A stretch of DNA of 64,000 bases. Origin: Propionispora sp. 2/2-37 (GTDB lineage Bacteria; Bacillota; Negativicutes; Propionisporales; Propionisporaceae). The notes under the pieces were generated by a model. That model was not told the origin of the DNA. It made no database searches and worked only from the letters and a program-made list of their open reading frames with translations. Made by a program: the position numbers and the translations under genes. The stretch spans positions 124,001 to 188,000 of the forward strand of contig NZ_CYSP01000001.1 in the NCBI RefSeq assembly GCF_001298735.1, written 5' to 3'. Positions within the stretch are counted from its first letter, which is position 1; every line of letters starts with the position of its first letter. Below, piece by piece: positions 8,665 to 17,058 of the stretch.

Positions 8665-9198
8665 ATGTTTGCAAACCTTTGCGAACAACTTTCCCTCTGG
8701 GCTGTTCCCGTTCTGTTATTAATGATTCCTCTGGTGGGGATACTGCGCGGAGTTAAGGTTTATGAGGCTTTCGTAGAAGGTGCGGTCGATGGTTTTCATA
8801 CGTCGGTACGCATCTTGCCGTTTTTAGTTGCCATGATGGTGGCCATTTATATATTCCGTTCTTCAGGTGCTCTACAGGTCTTTACCTCATTGCTCCAGCC
8901 TCTGTTAAGCAACATCGGGGTACCTGCTGAACTACTTCCGCTGGCTATTTTGAGGCCCCTTTCCGGTACGGGTGCCATGGGGATCACGACCGAATTGTTA
9001 CATACCCATGGACCGGATTCAATGATTGGGCGGATGGCATCAACGATACTGGGGAGTACAGATACAACTTTTTACATTTTAACCGTTTATTTTGGGGCGG
9101 TTGGTGTTCAAAATCCCCGTTATTCTGTTTTTGTCGGCCTACTGGGTGATTTGGTAGGTTTTTTGGGGGCAATATATATTTGTAATCAACTGTTTTGA
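8665..9198 (+). CDS. spmB: Spore maturation protein B
   Basis: The partner of SpmA and of the same Gate-domain family: 177 residues and about five membrane segments. The signature LRPLSGTGAMGITTELL is visible (core RPLSGTGAMG, about residue 95), followed by GSTDTTFYIL. It acts with SpmA in spore core dehydration. Its CGGAGG site overlaps the end of spmA, so translation is closely linked. A large hairpin ends the operon. Confidence 0.95.
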   Translation: MFANLCEQLSLWAVPVLLLMIPLVGILRGVKVYEAFVEGAVDGFHTSVRILPFLVAMMVAIYIFRSSGALQVFTSLLQPLLSNIGVPAELLPLAILRPLSGTGAMGITTELLHTHGPDSMIGRMASTILGSTDTTFYILTVYFGAVGVQNPRYSVFVGLLGDLVGFLGAIYICNQLF

Positions 9199-9201
9199 CT
9201 G

Positions 9202-9255
9202 AAACTAACAAAACACCGCCGGTAGTTATAGCTGCCGGCGGTGTTTTGTTAGTTT
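9202..9255. terminator. Long hairpin terminator after spmB
   Basis: Arms 9202-9226 and 9231-9255 pair over 25 positions (two as G-U) around a TATA loop. The GC-rich core CCGCCGG is flanked by A/T-rich outer parts, including TTTTGTTAGTTTT, so it can act as a terminator. Confidence 0.8.
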
Positions 9256-9319
9256 TAAAGTGACATTTATTTCGATGCTGAATAGACTGTAGTGTGCAAT
9301 GAGAAATGGAGGGGTGCCC

Positions 9320-10600
9320 GTGATTAGAGTGATTGTCGCCGGAGGTGGCTGGTCAGGCTGTGCAGCAGCGCTATCGGCAGCCAAAGCCGGTGCTCAAGTT
9401 TTGCTGATCGAACGTACGGATTTGCTCTTGGGTACAGGTCTGGTTGGCGGCATATTTCGCAATAATGGACGTTATACTGCGGCAGAAGAAGCTATCGCCA
9501 TGGGTGGGGGCGATTTGTTTGTAGCGATGGATGCAAATAGCCGCCATAAGGGAATTCAGTTTCCCGGACATAATCATGCGTCATTCTATGATGTAACGAC
9601 AATGGAGCCACTGGTAAAAAAAATACTGCAGAATTACGGCGTGGAAATACGGATGATGACACGTATTATTGATGTCCAAAAGTATGGAAAAAAACTGCAG
9701 GCATTGCTGTTAGACAGCGGTGAATTAGTAAAGGGCGATGCTTTTGTTGACGCTACGGGAACCGCAGGGTCTATGGGTAACTGTCTGACGTACGGTAACG
9801 GCTGTGCAATGTGCGTATTGCGTTGCCCGTCTTTTGGACCGCGTGTCAGCGTCACTGCTAAAGCCGATGTAAAAGAAATACTTGGACAGAGAGCTGACGG
9901 ATCTTTTGGTGCGATGAGTGGTTCCTGTAAATTAAATAAGGATTCATTAAGTGAGGAAATACGTTTACAGTTGGAAAGTGATGGCGTGGTAATTCTCCCT
10001 ATTCCGGAAAAATTACGGAAAAAAAATTCTTTAGCTAAAAAAGCGTGTTCGCAATATGCATTACCCGCATATGCGGAAAATCTGGTTCTATTAGATACCG
10101 GTCATGCAAAATTGATGACACCGTATTTCCCCCTGGAAGATTTACGATCCATTGCCGGCTTGGAAAGGGTCAGATTTGAGGATCCGTATGCCGGTGGGAT
10201 AGGGAATTCTATGAGGTATTTAGGTATTGCCCCCTGTGATGATACCTTGAAAGTTGACGGTGTCGATAACTTATTTTGTTCTGGAGAGAAGTCAATGATT
10301 TTAGTGGGGCATACGGAGGCCGTTGTCACCGGACTGCTGGCAGGACATAATGCCGTCCGCTATGGGCTGGATATGCGTTATCTGACTTACCCCCGGACCT
10401 TGGCGGTGGGGGATTTTATCTCCTTTATTCATGGGCAAATGCTGCAGGAAGAAGGTAAAAAAATGCGTTATACCTTCTCGGGTGGACTATATTTTGCACG
10501 GATGCAGGAGATGGGACTTTATTCGGTTAACCGGCTAGAAATTAGCGAGCGGGTCGTTGCAGCCGGGCTTGGTGATATTTTCAGCGGATGTTTGGTTTAG
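9320..10600 (+). CDS. FAD-dependent oxidoreductase (GidA/TrmFO-like fold), function unknown
   Basis: A 426-residue flavoprotein. The N-terminal dinucleotide-binding motif VAGGGWSGCAAAL is followed by VLLIER. The C-terminal segment VDNLFCSGEKSM...GHTEAVVTGLLAG resembles the FAD-binding end of GidA/TrmFO and other FAD_oxidored proteins. A cysteine group GCAMCVLRCPSF lies near residue 157 and may be redox-active or bind a metal cluster. The GTG at 9320 is chosen for the ATGGAGGGG just upstream. It lies six to twelve bases from a PyrK-like gene, so the two products probably form an electron-transfer pair. Electron donor and substrate cannot be told from sequence. Confidence 0.8.
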   Translation: MIRVIVAGGGWSGCAAALSAAKAGAQVLLIERTDLLLGTGLVGGIFRNNGRYTAAEEAIAMGGGDLFVAMDANSRHKGIQFPGHNHASFYDVTTMEPLVKKILQNYGVEIRMMTRIIDVQKYGKKLQALLLDSGELVKGDAFVDATGTAGSMGNCLTYGNGCAMCVLRCPSFGPRVSVTAKADVKEILGQRADGSFGAMSGSCKLNKDSLSEEIRLQLESDGVVILPIPEKLRKKNSLAKKACSQYALPAYAENLVLLDTGHAKLMTPYFPLEDLRSIAGLERVRFEDPYAGGIGNSMRYLGIAPCDDTLKVDGVDNLFCSGEKSMILVGHTEAVVTGLLAGHNAVRYGLDMRYLTYPRTLAVGDFISFIHGQMLQEEGKKMRYTFSGGLYFARMQEMGLYSVNRLEISERVVAAGLGDIFSGCLV

Positions 10601-10611
10601 GAGGTATGACC

Positions 10612-11571
10612 ATGCGGAATATACATTTGCGCTGCATTGATCTGAATACAAAGTACTGTCCTTGTTTATTGGCTGAAACGAATCATTGTGTTTTTTGTAG
10701 CCGCTTGAACGGAAAATATACGTGCGATTGTAACTGGTGCGGGATTTGTGTGTTATATGAAAAATACTGGAATAAAACAATTCATACCAGGCAGGCAGTA
10801 CAACGGATAGAGGAAGAAATAGAATACAGTGTTCTGGATATAATAGCCGGCAATACATTTGTTATTGAATTTACCGTTTCGAATTTGTTGGCTGAACAGC
10901 TGAAAAAGATAGGAGCTTTTGTTTTTCTGCGACGCCCGGAAGATGCCGTTTACTGTCATTTTCCGGTTGGCATCATGGATATTAACGACAATAAGGTTCA
11001 AGTAGCAATAGAAGTTGTTGGGTCTAAGTCAGCTCGTTTATTTTCTGAGGGCAATAGGCGGGTAGTAGTCAAAGGTCCTTATTATAACGGCATCTTCGGT
11101 CAGCCCTGGGTTGAAAATCTTACGGGCGGCAAGACGTTGATCGTTGCCGGCGGGATTGGTCAGGCGCCGGCTTTGCCAATCATAAAACAACTGGTTAAAA
11201 ATGACAATCAGGTTACGGCAGTTTTAGCCCCCGGAAGGGTAAAGAAAATTTTTATCGCAGATTCCCTGCAGGCTATAGGCGTTACTGTACATAGTGTTTC
11301 TTCCATGCGCAGAAACGGGATGGATGTACTGGAAGCATTATTGCCAGGTAACCCGGATTTAGTGGTTAGTGCCGGGCCGGATGAGCAGCATCAGGCTGTC
11401 ATTGCTGCCATGCAAACGGTAAATCTTAATATTCCTATGGCGGCAACAAACAATGCTACCATGTGTTGCGGTGAAGGTATTTGTGGCAGTTGTGAAAGAG
11501 AAGGACATGATGGCGAAAAAGTGAAATTATGCAAAGTTCAGACGCAAATAGATGACTTGGTATTTGAGTAA
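10612..11571 (+). CDS. PyrK-like FAD/NAD(P)-binding iron-sulfur protein with Cys-rich N-terminus
   Basis: A 319-residue protein. The middle and end match the electron-transfer subunit of dihydroorotate dehydrogenase B and sulfide dehydrogenase: an FAD domain, then the NAD(P)-binding segment GGKTLIVAGGIGQAPALP, then CCGEGICGSC...C typical of a [2Fe-2S] centre. It differs from PyrK by an added N-terminal block with nine cysteines in the first 46 residues (8, 16, 18, 26, 29, 38, 40, 43, 46), which could hold one or two more metal centres. No pyrD or other pyr gene is nearby, so pyrimidine synthesis is unlikely. ATG 10612 lies seven bases after AGGAGG; the ATG at 10606 is too close. Confidence 0.82.
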   Translation: MRNIHLRCIDLNTKYCPCLLAETNHCVFCSRLNGKYTCDCNWCGICVLYEKYWNKTIHTRQAVQRIEEEIEYSVLDIIAGNTFVIEFTVSNLLAEQLKKIGAFVFLRRPEDAVYCHFPVGIMDINDNKVQVAIEVVGSKSARLFSEGNRRVVVKGPYYNGIFGQPWVENLTGGKTLIVAGGIGQAPALPIIKQLVKNDNQVTAVLAPGRVKKIFIADSLQAIGVTVHSVSSMRRNGMDVLEALLPGNPDLVVSAGPDEQHQAVIAAMQTVNLNIPMAATNNATMCCGEGICGSCEREGHDGEKVKLCKVQTQIDDLVFE

Positions 11572-11575
11572 TAAA

Positions 11576-11604
11576 GGCCCCGGCTTTTTGTCCGGGGTCT
11601 TTTG
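11576..11604 (+). terminator. Intrinsic terminator after the redox pair
   Basis: GGCCCCGG (11576-11583) pairs with CCGGGGTC (11592-11599) around an eight-base loop and is followed by TTTTG. It directly follows the stop of the PyrK-like gene. Confidence 0.8.
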
Positions 11605-11788
11605 TAAAATAAAGAAAGTTTTAGGCAGTTTTTTGTGTGTAATTTGTATAATCAACAAGAAGATTATCTAAGAATTTTGTAACTTTTTACTTCGTTGAAT
11701 AAAAAAATACTGCAAACGACAAATAGTTACAAAACTAGTTATTGACAAATGGAGGATTTTGGCTAATCATAATAAATAGATACTATAA

Positions 11789-11863
11789 ATGAATAATCAA
11801 TTCTGGAGATATGAACATTATATGTAATAACCATCCACCATCTGAACGCAAGATGGTTTTTTA
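11789..11863 (+). promoter_or_regulatory. Possible attenuator: aromatic-rich mini-ORF and terminator before the pilus operon
   Basis: The 356-base gap between the redox pair and the pilus operon holds a TTGACA at 11742 with only a poor -10, then a 12-codon frame (11789-11827) encoding MNNQFWRYEHYM. Right after it lies an intrinsic terminator: ACCATCT (11837-11843), seven-base loop, AGATGGT, then TTTTTTATT. A second ACCATC copy at 11830 can compete for the same GATGGT arm. No convincing ribosome site precedes the mini-ORF. The terminator is clear; the attenuation idea is inference. No known riboswitch consensus was recognised. Confidence 0.35.
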
Positions 11864-11927
11864 TTACCTTTTTGGCTTTAACTAATAATCGGCAGGGTTT
11901 GTCGGCTAGTCGATTCAAAAGAAATGG

Positions 11928-12578
11928 GTGAAAACTTTGAGAAGCAGTTTAGTGTCAGTTGGAAATAAAAACAGGCCAATTTTTTTTACTTTTTGTGCGG
12001 GTATGACGGTAAGTGTACTGTTATATTTTTTTATTTTTGGAAGTGTTGGAACAACGGCAGAAAAGCAATTCATTCCGGATATAAAAATGGAACGGAAGCC
12101 AGCTCCGGCTAAGGAGATAACGGCCAAACCGTTACCTTCAGCGAGGACTATTTCTCCCGGCGGGAAACTCAAGAATGGGCATAACCCCTTTATTATCCCC
12201 CCGGAATTCGTACCTGTTTTTGCTAAAGAAGAGAAAGGGAATGCATTGGGTATTTCCGAAAAAAATACATCAGAGAAGGAACGCTCTCCGGCAAGGGAAG
12301 CCTCTTCTGTTCTAGCCGATCTTACGGTAACCGGTATTGCGCTGGGAGACAAGCAAAAGCTGGCCGTTATTAACAACGGCACCACGGTTAAAAGCTATCG
12401 TCCGGGCGAAGCTGTCGGTAATTATCGGATTGAAGAAATTACAGAAGATTCAGTAATCGTGATCGGTCCGTTGGGTCGGCAGAAGCTGTTGTTAAGCAGT
12501 AATTTGTCGGGAGCAGATTTTGTGAATACGGAAGGGACAGATAGAGGCAATGGTCTTATCAGCAAAACTGCGGAATAA
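11928..12578 (+). CDS. PilP/GspC-like inner-membrane pilus assembly protein
   Basis: A 216-residue protein with one N-terminal membrane segment (about residues 19-38), a proline/lysine-rich linker and a small beta domain near the C-terminus (VTGIALGDKQKLAVINNG ... VGNYRIEEI ... LGRQKLLL). That layout is shared by PilP and GspC homology-region proteins, which link the inner-membrane platform to the secretin. It is the first gene of the pilus operon and overlaps the secretin gene by 29 bases, which supports the role. The GTG start has only a weak site; TTG 11937 is an alternative. The family call is from architecture and context. Confidence 0.65.
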   Translation: MKTLRSSLVSVGNKNRPIFFTFCAGMTVSVLLYFFIFGSVGTTAEKQFIPDIKMERKPAPAKEITAKPLPSARTISPGGKLKNGHNPFIIPPEFVPVFAKEEKGNALGISEKNTSEKERSPAREASSVLADLTVTGIALGDKQKLAVINNGTTVKSYRPGEAVGNYRIEEITEDSVIVIGPLGRQKLLLSSNLSGADFVNTEGTDRGNGLISKTAE

Positions 12579-13800
12579 AAGTGTATTCATTGTCATCCTT
12601 TTAATTTTCCAGGTTTCTGTATGCCAGGGTAGTTCTTCTACCATTAGCCTGAATTTCATTCAGGAGGATATTCGTATTGTTTTGCATACCCTCTCTGTTC
12701 TAGGCGATATTAATATAGTTGTGGATGAGTCGGTTGCTAAGGAATCTCCTCGTATCACAATCAGGCTTGACCATGTTTCCCTGGAGGAGGCTCTTGATTT
12801 AATTGCTCAAACGAAAGGGTTACTTTACCGGAAAACGGAAAATGCGGTTATTTTTGAACGTTCCGATATTGCTGAACCTTGTGTTGTAAGACTGCAATAT
12901 GCCAATGCCGAGGATGTAAAAAAATCTATCGGTGCGGCAGCGGATGCGTTAAAGTTAAAAATTGAGGCAGACACACAGTCCAATGCGCTGATTATTGCCG
13001 GTTCACCGACAGGGATGCTGAGAATAAAGCAAATTATTGGAGCCTTAGATGTACGTTTGCAACAAGTAGAATTGGAAGCTAAAGTGATTGCCATAAGTGA
13101 GGCGGCTACCAAACAACTGGGGATTGAATGGGAGTGGGATGAATTTCCTAAGACCTATGAATATCAACCTCCTACGAGTGACGGTAGCAGTGGGAAAATA
13201 ACCAGTCCGGCGACAATAACCCGTCATACTCCGGTGGGGGATGGTTATCCGGGGATCATACAATATGGCCGTTCACCGGAAGGACTACCCTATGAATTTT
13301 ATTATTCGGCTAAAATCAATGCTTTGGTAAGCAAGGGGGATGCCAAAGTATTATCAAGACCGAAAGTTACTACGGTCAGCGGGAAGGAAGCTCGTATTCT
13401 GATTGGTGATCGCATCCCGGTACAGACAGAAACTGTAGCGAATGGGACAACTTCTATTTCCACCACTTATCTGGATACCGGTATTAAGCTGACCTATACT
13501 CCGGTAATAGGGAATGACGGACGCATTACTGCCAAGGTTCATACCGAAGTCAGTACACCGCAACTGGTTGCGGATACAAAACAGTATCAGATTACTACCC
13601 GGGAAGCGGAAACTTATGTTAGCATGAAAAATGGTGAGACCATGATTATTGGCGGGCTTATTGGCAGTCAAACTTCTGAAACTATTAGTAAAGTTCCCTT
13701 TTTTAGTGATTTTCCGATTTTAGGGAACCTGTTTAAAAATGTGCAGCGTACAGGCAGTAATTCAGAAATAATCATTTTTTTAACTCCTCATATAATATAA
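12550..13800 (+). CDS. pilQ: Type IV pilus / type II secretion secretin (PilQ/GspD family)
   Basis: An outer-membrane secretin of 416 residues, short for the family. It has a signal peptide (about 1-26), one STN/N0-like domain (30-100), one N1 ring-building domain (about 108-170) and the secretin core (175-416), with RVLSRPKV-type (KVLSRPKVTT) and GGLIG motifs, ending in EIIIFLTPHII. It lacks the AMIN and extra N domains of proteobacterial PilQ. It forms the pore through which the pilus crosses the outer membrane, so its presence implies a diderm envelope. It follows the PilP-like gene with overlap and an AGAGG site. Confidence 0.93.
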   Translation: MVLSAKLRNKSVFIVILLIFQVSVCQGSSSTISLNFIQEDIRIVLHTLSVLGDINIVVDESVAKESPRITIRLDHVSLEEALDLIAQTKGLLYRKTENAVIFERSDIAEPCVVRLQYANAEDVKKSIGAAADALKLKIEADTQSNALIIAGSPTGMLRIKQIIGALDVRLQQVELEAKVIAISEAATKQLGIEWEWDEFPKTYEYQPPTSDGSSGKITSPATITRHTPVGDGYPGIIQYGRSPEGLPYEFYYSAKINALVSKGDAKVLSRPKVTTVSGKEARILIGDRIPVQTETVANGTTSISTTYLDTGIKLTYTPVIGNDGRITAKVHTEVSTPQLVADTKQYQITTREAETYVSMKNGETMIIGGLIGSQTSETISKVPFFSDFPILGNLFKNVQRTGSNSEIIIFLTPHII

Positions 13801-13839
13801 CAGTAGCGAACTTAAGTGAAGGGAGGTTTTTCAACCATA

Positions 13840-14352
13840 TTGCCTTATCACCTTTTTTGTCCAAACATGAAAGTTGATTCTGTATCCGATATAAAGCCCG
13901 AATTGTTCAAACAGAGGGGGATCCGAGGGCTGGTTTTTGATTTGGATAATACTATTCTTCCCTGGGGGGGAGCGCGGATTCCAGAAGATATTTCCGTCTG
14001 GTTTTCCCGGCTGAAAGCCGAAGAATTCTCTTTTTGTCTGGTTTCCAACAGTTACGAAAAGAGGGTTTGCCAATTTGCGGCAGCACTTTCTGCTTCTTAT
14101 GTTGCCTGGGCGTGTAAACCTTCTATAAGAGGCTTTCAAAAAGCTGCTGATAAAATGAATTTGCATCCAGAACAGGTAGCAGTAATAGGAGATCAATTAT
14201 TTACCGATATTCTTGGCGGCAACCGCGCCGGCCTTTTTACCATATTAGTGGAGCCGTTGAGTACAAAAGAGTTCCCTACTACCCGAATATCACGTATACT
14301 TGAGAAAAAACTATTAAATAAGCTTAAGGCCGAAGGCATGATCAATTTCTGA
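13840..14352 (+). CDS. yqeG: YqeG family HAD phosphatase
   Basis: A HAD-superfamily IIIA phosphatase with DLDNTILPW at its active site (two aspartates, about residue 32), a motif II serine in LVSNSY, and IGDQLFTDILGGNRAG as motif IV. About 170 residues, normal for YqeG. No ATG is available at the N-terminus. A strong GGGAGG at 13821 points to TTG 13840, although the spacer is long at 13 bases; GTG 13816 would lie before the ribosome site. In many Firmicutes yqeG sits near aroE, as here. The physiological substrate is not known from sequence. Confidence 0.87.
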   Translation: MPYHLFCPNMKVDSVSDIKPELFKQRGIRGLVFDLDNTILPWGGARIPEDISVWFSRLKAEEFSFCLVSNSYEKRVCQFAAALSASYVAWACKPSIRGFQKAADKMNLHPEQVAVIGDQLFTDILGGNRAGLFTILVEPLSTKEFPTTRISRILEKKLLNKLKAEGMINF

Positions 14353-14505
14353 TTATGATTATATAAGTTAACGAAAAATGTATGTTACGAAGCAACAGGC
14401 GGATGATTATTTGAACGAGCAAATTACAAGAAAAGCATGAAGTCGTTAACAAATGCGAATTCGGCTTATAGGTCAATCAACTAAAGAGAGAGTAGGGATT
14501 ATCAT

Positions 14506-15360
14506 ATGATTAATGGGAAAACAAATAAAATCGGTATTTTAGGTTGGCCTGTAGAGCATTCACAGTCACCGCTTATACAAAATTCGGCATTTGCCGCTGC
14601 TGGTTTAAACTACATTTATCTTCCGCTCCCGGTGAGCCCTGACCATCTGAAAGATGCAGTTGCCGGTCTGAAAGCGCTTGGTTTTGCAGGAGCAAATGTT
14701 ACTATTCCGCATAAGGTTTCTGTAATTCCTTTTTTGGATGAAATAGACGAAAGTGCACGGTCTATGGGTGCGGTTAATACACTGGTAATCCGGAACAAAA
14801 TTTGTACAGGCTATAATACCGATGCCGAAGGGTTCATTCAGTCACTTCTGGTAAAAGGAATAGAAGTAAAAGGCAAACGAGCAATAGTTTTGGGAGCTGG
14901 CGGTGCAGCACGGGCTGTGGTTCATGGTCTTTTACAGCATAAAACTGCCAATATTGTTTTGGTGGCTCGTGACCAAGAAAAGGCGGCACGGTTTTTGAAC
15001 CTTTTTGCAAAACCAGCGGCTGTAACCTTTTGTCCATGGGAAGCGGGAAGGGAGTTTGCAGACCGTCTGGCAGCCTGTGATATTCTTATTCATTGTACCT
15101 CACAGGGAATGTCGCCGAAAATAGAGGGGCAACCTTTTGTTGATTGGGATGCAATCAACAAGAAAATAGTTGTATGCGATCTGGTATATAATCCTCTGTA
15201 TACGTCTTTTCTAAAAAAAGCCGCTGGATTGGGACATACCATTGTTACAGGGGATGGTATGCTGGTTGAACAGGGAGCTTTGGCTTTTTCCCTTTGGACA
15301 AGTTGTCAGGCGCCGCGAAACACTATGTATCGGGTTTTTCGTGAATCCTTTGCCAGGTAG
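14506..15360 (+). CDS. aroE: Shikimate dehydrogenase (NADP+)
   Basis: Catalyses reduction of 3-dehydroshikimate to shikimate in chorismate synthesis. The substrate-binding motif PVEHSQSPLIQN is at residues 16-27, the catalytic lysine lies in NVTIPHKV (about residue 72), and GAGGAARAVVHGL forms the nucleotide-binding loop. 284 residues is normal. It lies inside the pilus gene run, 150 bases after yqeG and 33 bases before pilB. That 150-base gap shows no clear promoter or terminator. Confidence 0.96.
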   Translation: MINGKTNKIGILGWPVEHSQSPLIQNSAFAAAGLNYIYLPLPVSPDHLKDAVAGLKALGFAGANVTIPHKVSVIPFLDEIDESARSMGAVNTLVIRNKICTGYNTDAEGFIQSLLVKGIEVKGKRAIVLGAGGAARAVVHGLLQHKTANIVLVARDQEKAARFLNLFAKPAAVTFCPWEAGREFADRLAACDILIHCTSQGMSPKIEGQPFVDWDAINKKIVVCDLVYNPLYTSFLKKAAGLGHTIVTGDGMLVEQGALAFSLWTSCQAPRNTMYRVFRESFAR

Positions 15361-15393
15361 TTTATTATACATACCGCTTCTGAGGTGATGCTC

Positions 15394-17058
15394 ATGGTGG
15401 AAGATGGTAACCGCATTGGTAAAATGCTTGCTGAGTCTGGAATGGTAACGCAAAGGCAGTTGGAGCATGCGTTGCGTGTTCAGCAATCAACAGGAGAGAG
15501 TATTGAGAAAATACTGTTAAAACTTGAGTATGTAGCGGAAGAAGAATTGATTGAAATATTGACAGAACGGCTGGGGATTGGGCGTGTTGATTTTAATGCA
15601 GTATTAATCAGTTCTGAGGCGGCTGCTCTTATTCCCGGAAGTATGGCGGAACGGTACAAAGTGATACCCATACATAAAAAAGACCGGACAGTAACCTTAG
15701 CCATGGCTGACCCAACAAATTTTTATGCTATTGATGATGTGAGGCTGGTATCCGGTTATGAAGTAGTGCCTGTAATTGCGACAGAAAGAGAAATTATGCA
15801 GGCTATCAGCCGGGTTTACGGTATTGGTGACTTGATCGAAAAGGCAGTTGACCGGTTGCAGTTTGAGAAAAGTCACCAGGAAATGTCGCTGCAGGCGGCA
15901 GATGATGCTCCGGTTATCACCATTGTAAATAATCTGTTTCATCAAGCTGTGCGGGACAGAGCCAGCGACATTCATATCGAACCGCAAGAGAAGTATCTCC
16001 GTGTACGTTTTCGGATTGACGGCATGCTGCGGGAGATTTCATCCTTTCCAATAAATATTCATGCCGTAATTCTGTCTCGTATAAAAATTATGAGTAATAT
16101 GGATATTGCGGAAAAGCGTATTCCACAGGATGGCCATTTTCAAATAACAGAAAATGGGCGAACGATAGATATTCGTGTTTCCACGTTACCGACTATTTTC
16201 GGTGAAAAAGTAGTCATGAGGATATTGGATAAAAAAGAAATCTTACTGGATCTTAACAAATTAGGATTTTCTACGGACAATCTGTTAAGATACCGGAAGC
16301 TATTTTCTCAGGCTTATGGTATGCTGCTTGTTACCGGACCTACCGGGTCCGGTAAGACAACAACATTGTATTCTACACTGGCAGAGCTGTATACGCCGGA
16401 AAAAAATATTATTACGATAGAAGATCCGGTCGAATATTGGCTGGAAGGAATTAATCAAGTTCAGGTTAATCATAAAGCCGGGTTAAGTTTTGCCAGCGGA
16501 TTACGCGCAATTTTGCGTCAGGATCCCAATATTGTAATGGTAGGGGAAATCAGGGACCGGGAAACGGCCGATATGGCTGTTCGGGCGGCTTTAACAGGAC
16601 AACTCGTATTGAGTTCATTACATACCAACAACGCTCCCAGTGCAATAACCCGGCTGGTGGATATGGGAATCGAGCCTTTTCTGGTGGCAGCTGCCGTAAT
16701 CGGGGTCATTTCCCAACGTTTGGTGAGACTGGTTTGCCCTGCTTGCAGTACGGCCTATTTTCCGGCAGTTGACTCTCCGGAACGGGAAATGTTTCCCGCA
16801 GCACATTCCTTGCGACAGGGGACAGGCTGTGCGCGGTGCGGCAACACCGGTTATTGGGGACGTATGGCTATTCACGAAATTATGCTGTTATCTCCGCAGC
16901 TGCGCAGGCATATAAGTGAGCGTTTGTCGTTGGATGAAATAAAAGCGGTGGCTGTTTCCGAAGGGATGATAACCATGCAGGAAGATGGCATAGCCAAAGC
17001 AATAAACGGACTTACTACCGCTTCAGAAGTCGTGCGGGTGGCCTACGCCAATGTATGA
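15394..17058 (+). CDS. pilB: Type IV pilus assembly ATPase PilB (GspE family)
   Basis: The cytoplasmic hexameric ATPase that drives pilin polymerisation. An MshEN-type N-terminal domain (about 1-150) precedes the T2SSE ATPase core with Walker A GPTGSGKT at 315-322, the Asp box IITIEDPVEYW, Walker B VMVGEIRDRETA and the His box SSLHTN. A four-cysteine zinc motif, CPAC...CARC, lies at about 448-485, as is usual in PilB/GspE and absent from PilT. ATG 15394 is six bases after GAGGTG. The stop overlaps pilT by four bases. Confidence 0.96.
   Translation: MVEDGNRIGKMLAESGMVTQRQLEHALRVQQSTGESIEKILLKLEYVAEEELIEILTERLGIGRVDFNAVLISSEAAALIPGSMAERYKVIPIHKKDRTVTLAMADPTNFYAIDDVRLVSGYEVVPVIATEREIMQAISRVYGIGDLIEKAVDRLQFEKSHQEMSLQAADDAPVITIVNNLFHQAVRDRASDIHIEPQEKYLRVRFRIDGMLREISSFPINIHAVILSRIKIMSNMDIAEKRIPQDGHFQITENGRTIDIRVSTLPTIFGEKVVMRILDKKEILLDLNKLGFSTDNLLRYRKLFSQAYGMLLVTGPTGSGKTTTLYSTLAELYTPEKNIITIEDPVEYWLEGINQVQVNHKAGLSFASGLRAILRQDPNIVMVGEIRDRETADMAVRAALTGQLVLSSLHTNNAPSAITRLVDMGIEPFLVAAAVIGVISQRLVRLVCPACSTAYFPAVDSPEREMFPAAHSLRQGTGCARCGNTGYWGRMAIHEIMLLSPQLRRHISERLSLDEIKAVAVSEGMITMQEDGIAKAINGLTTASEVVRVAYANV

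Noticed and set aside
11572..11927. A c-di-GMP (GEMM) riboswitch ahead of the pilus operon
   Set aside because: Such elements are common before pilus genes, but the conserved GEMM blocks are not present; only an isolated terminator and a mini-ORF are seen.
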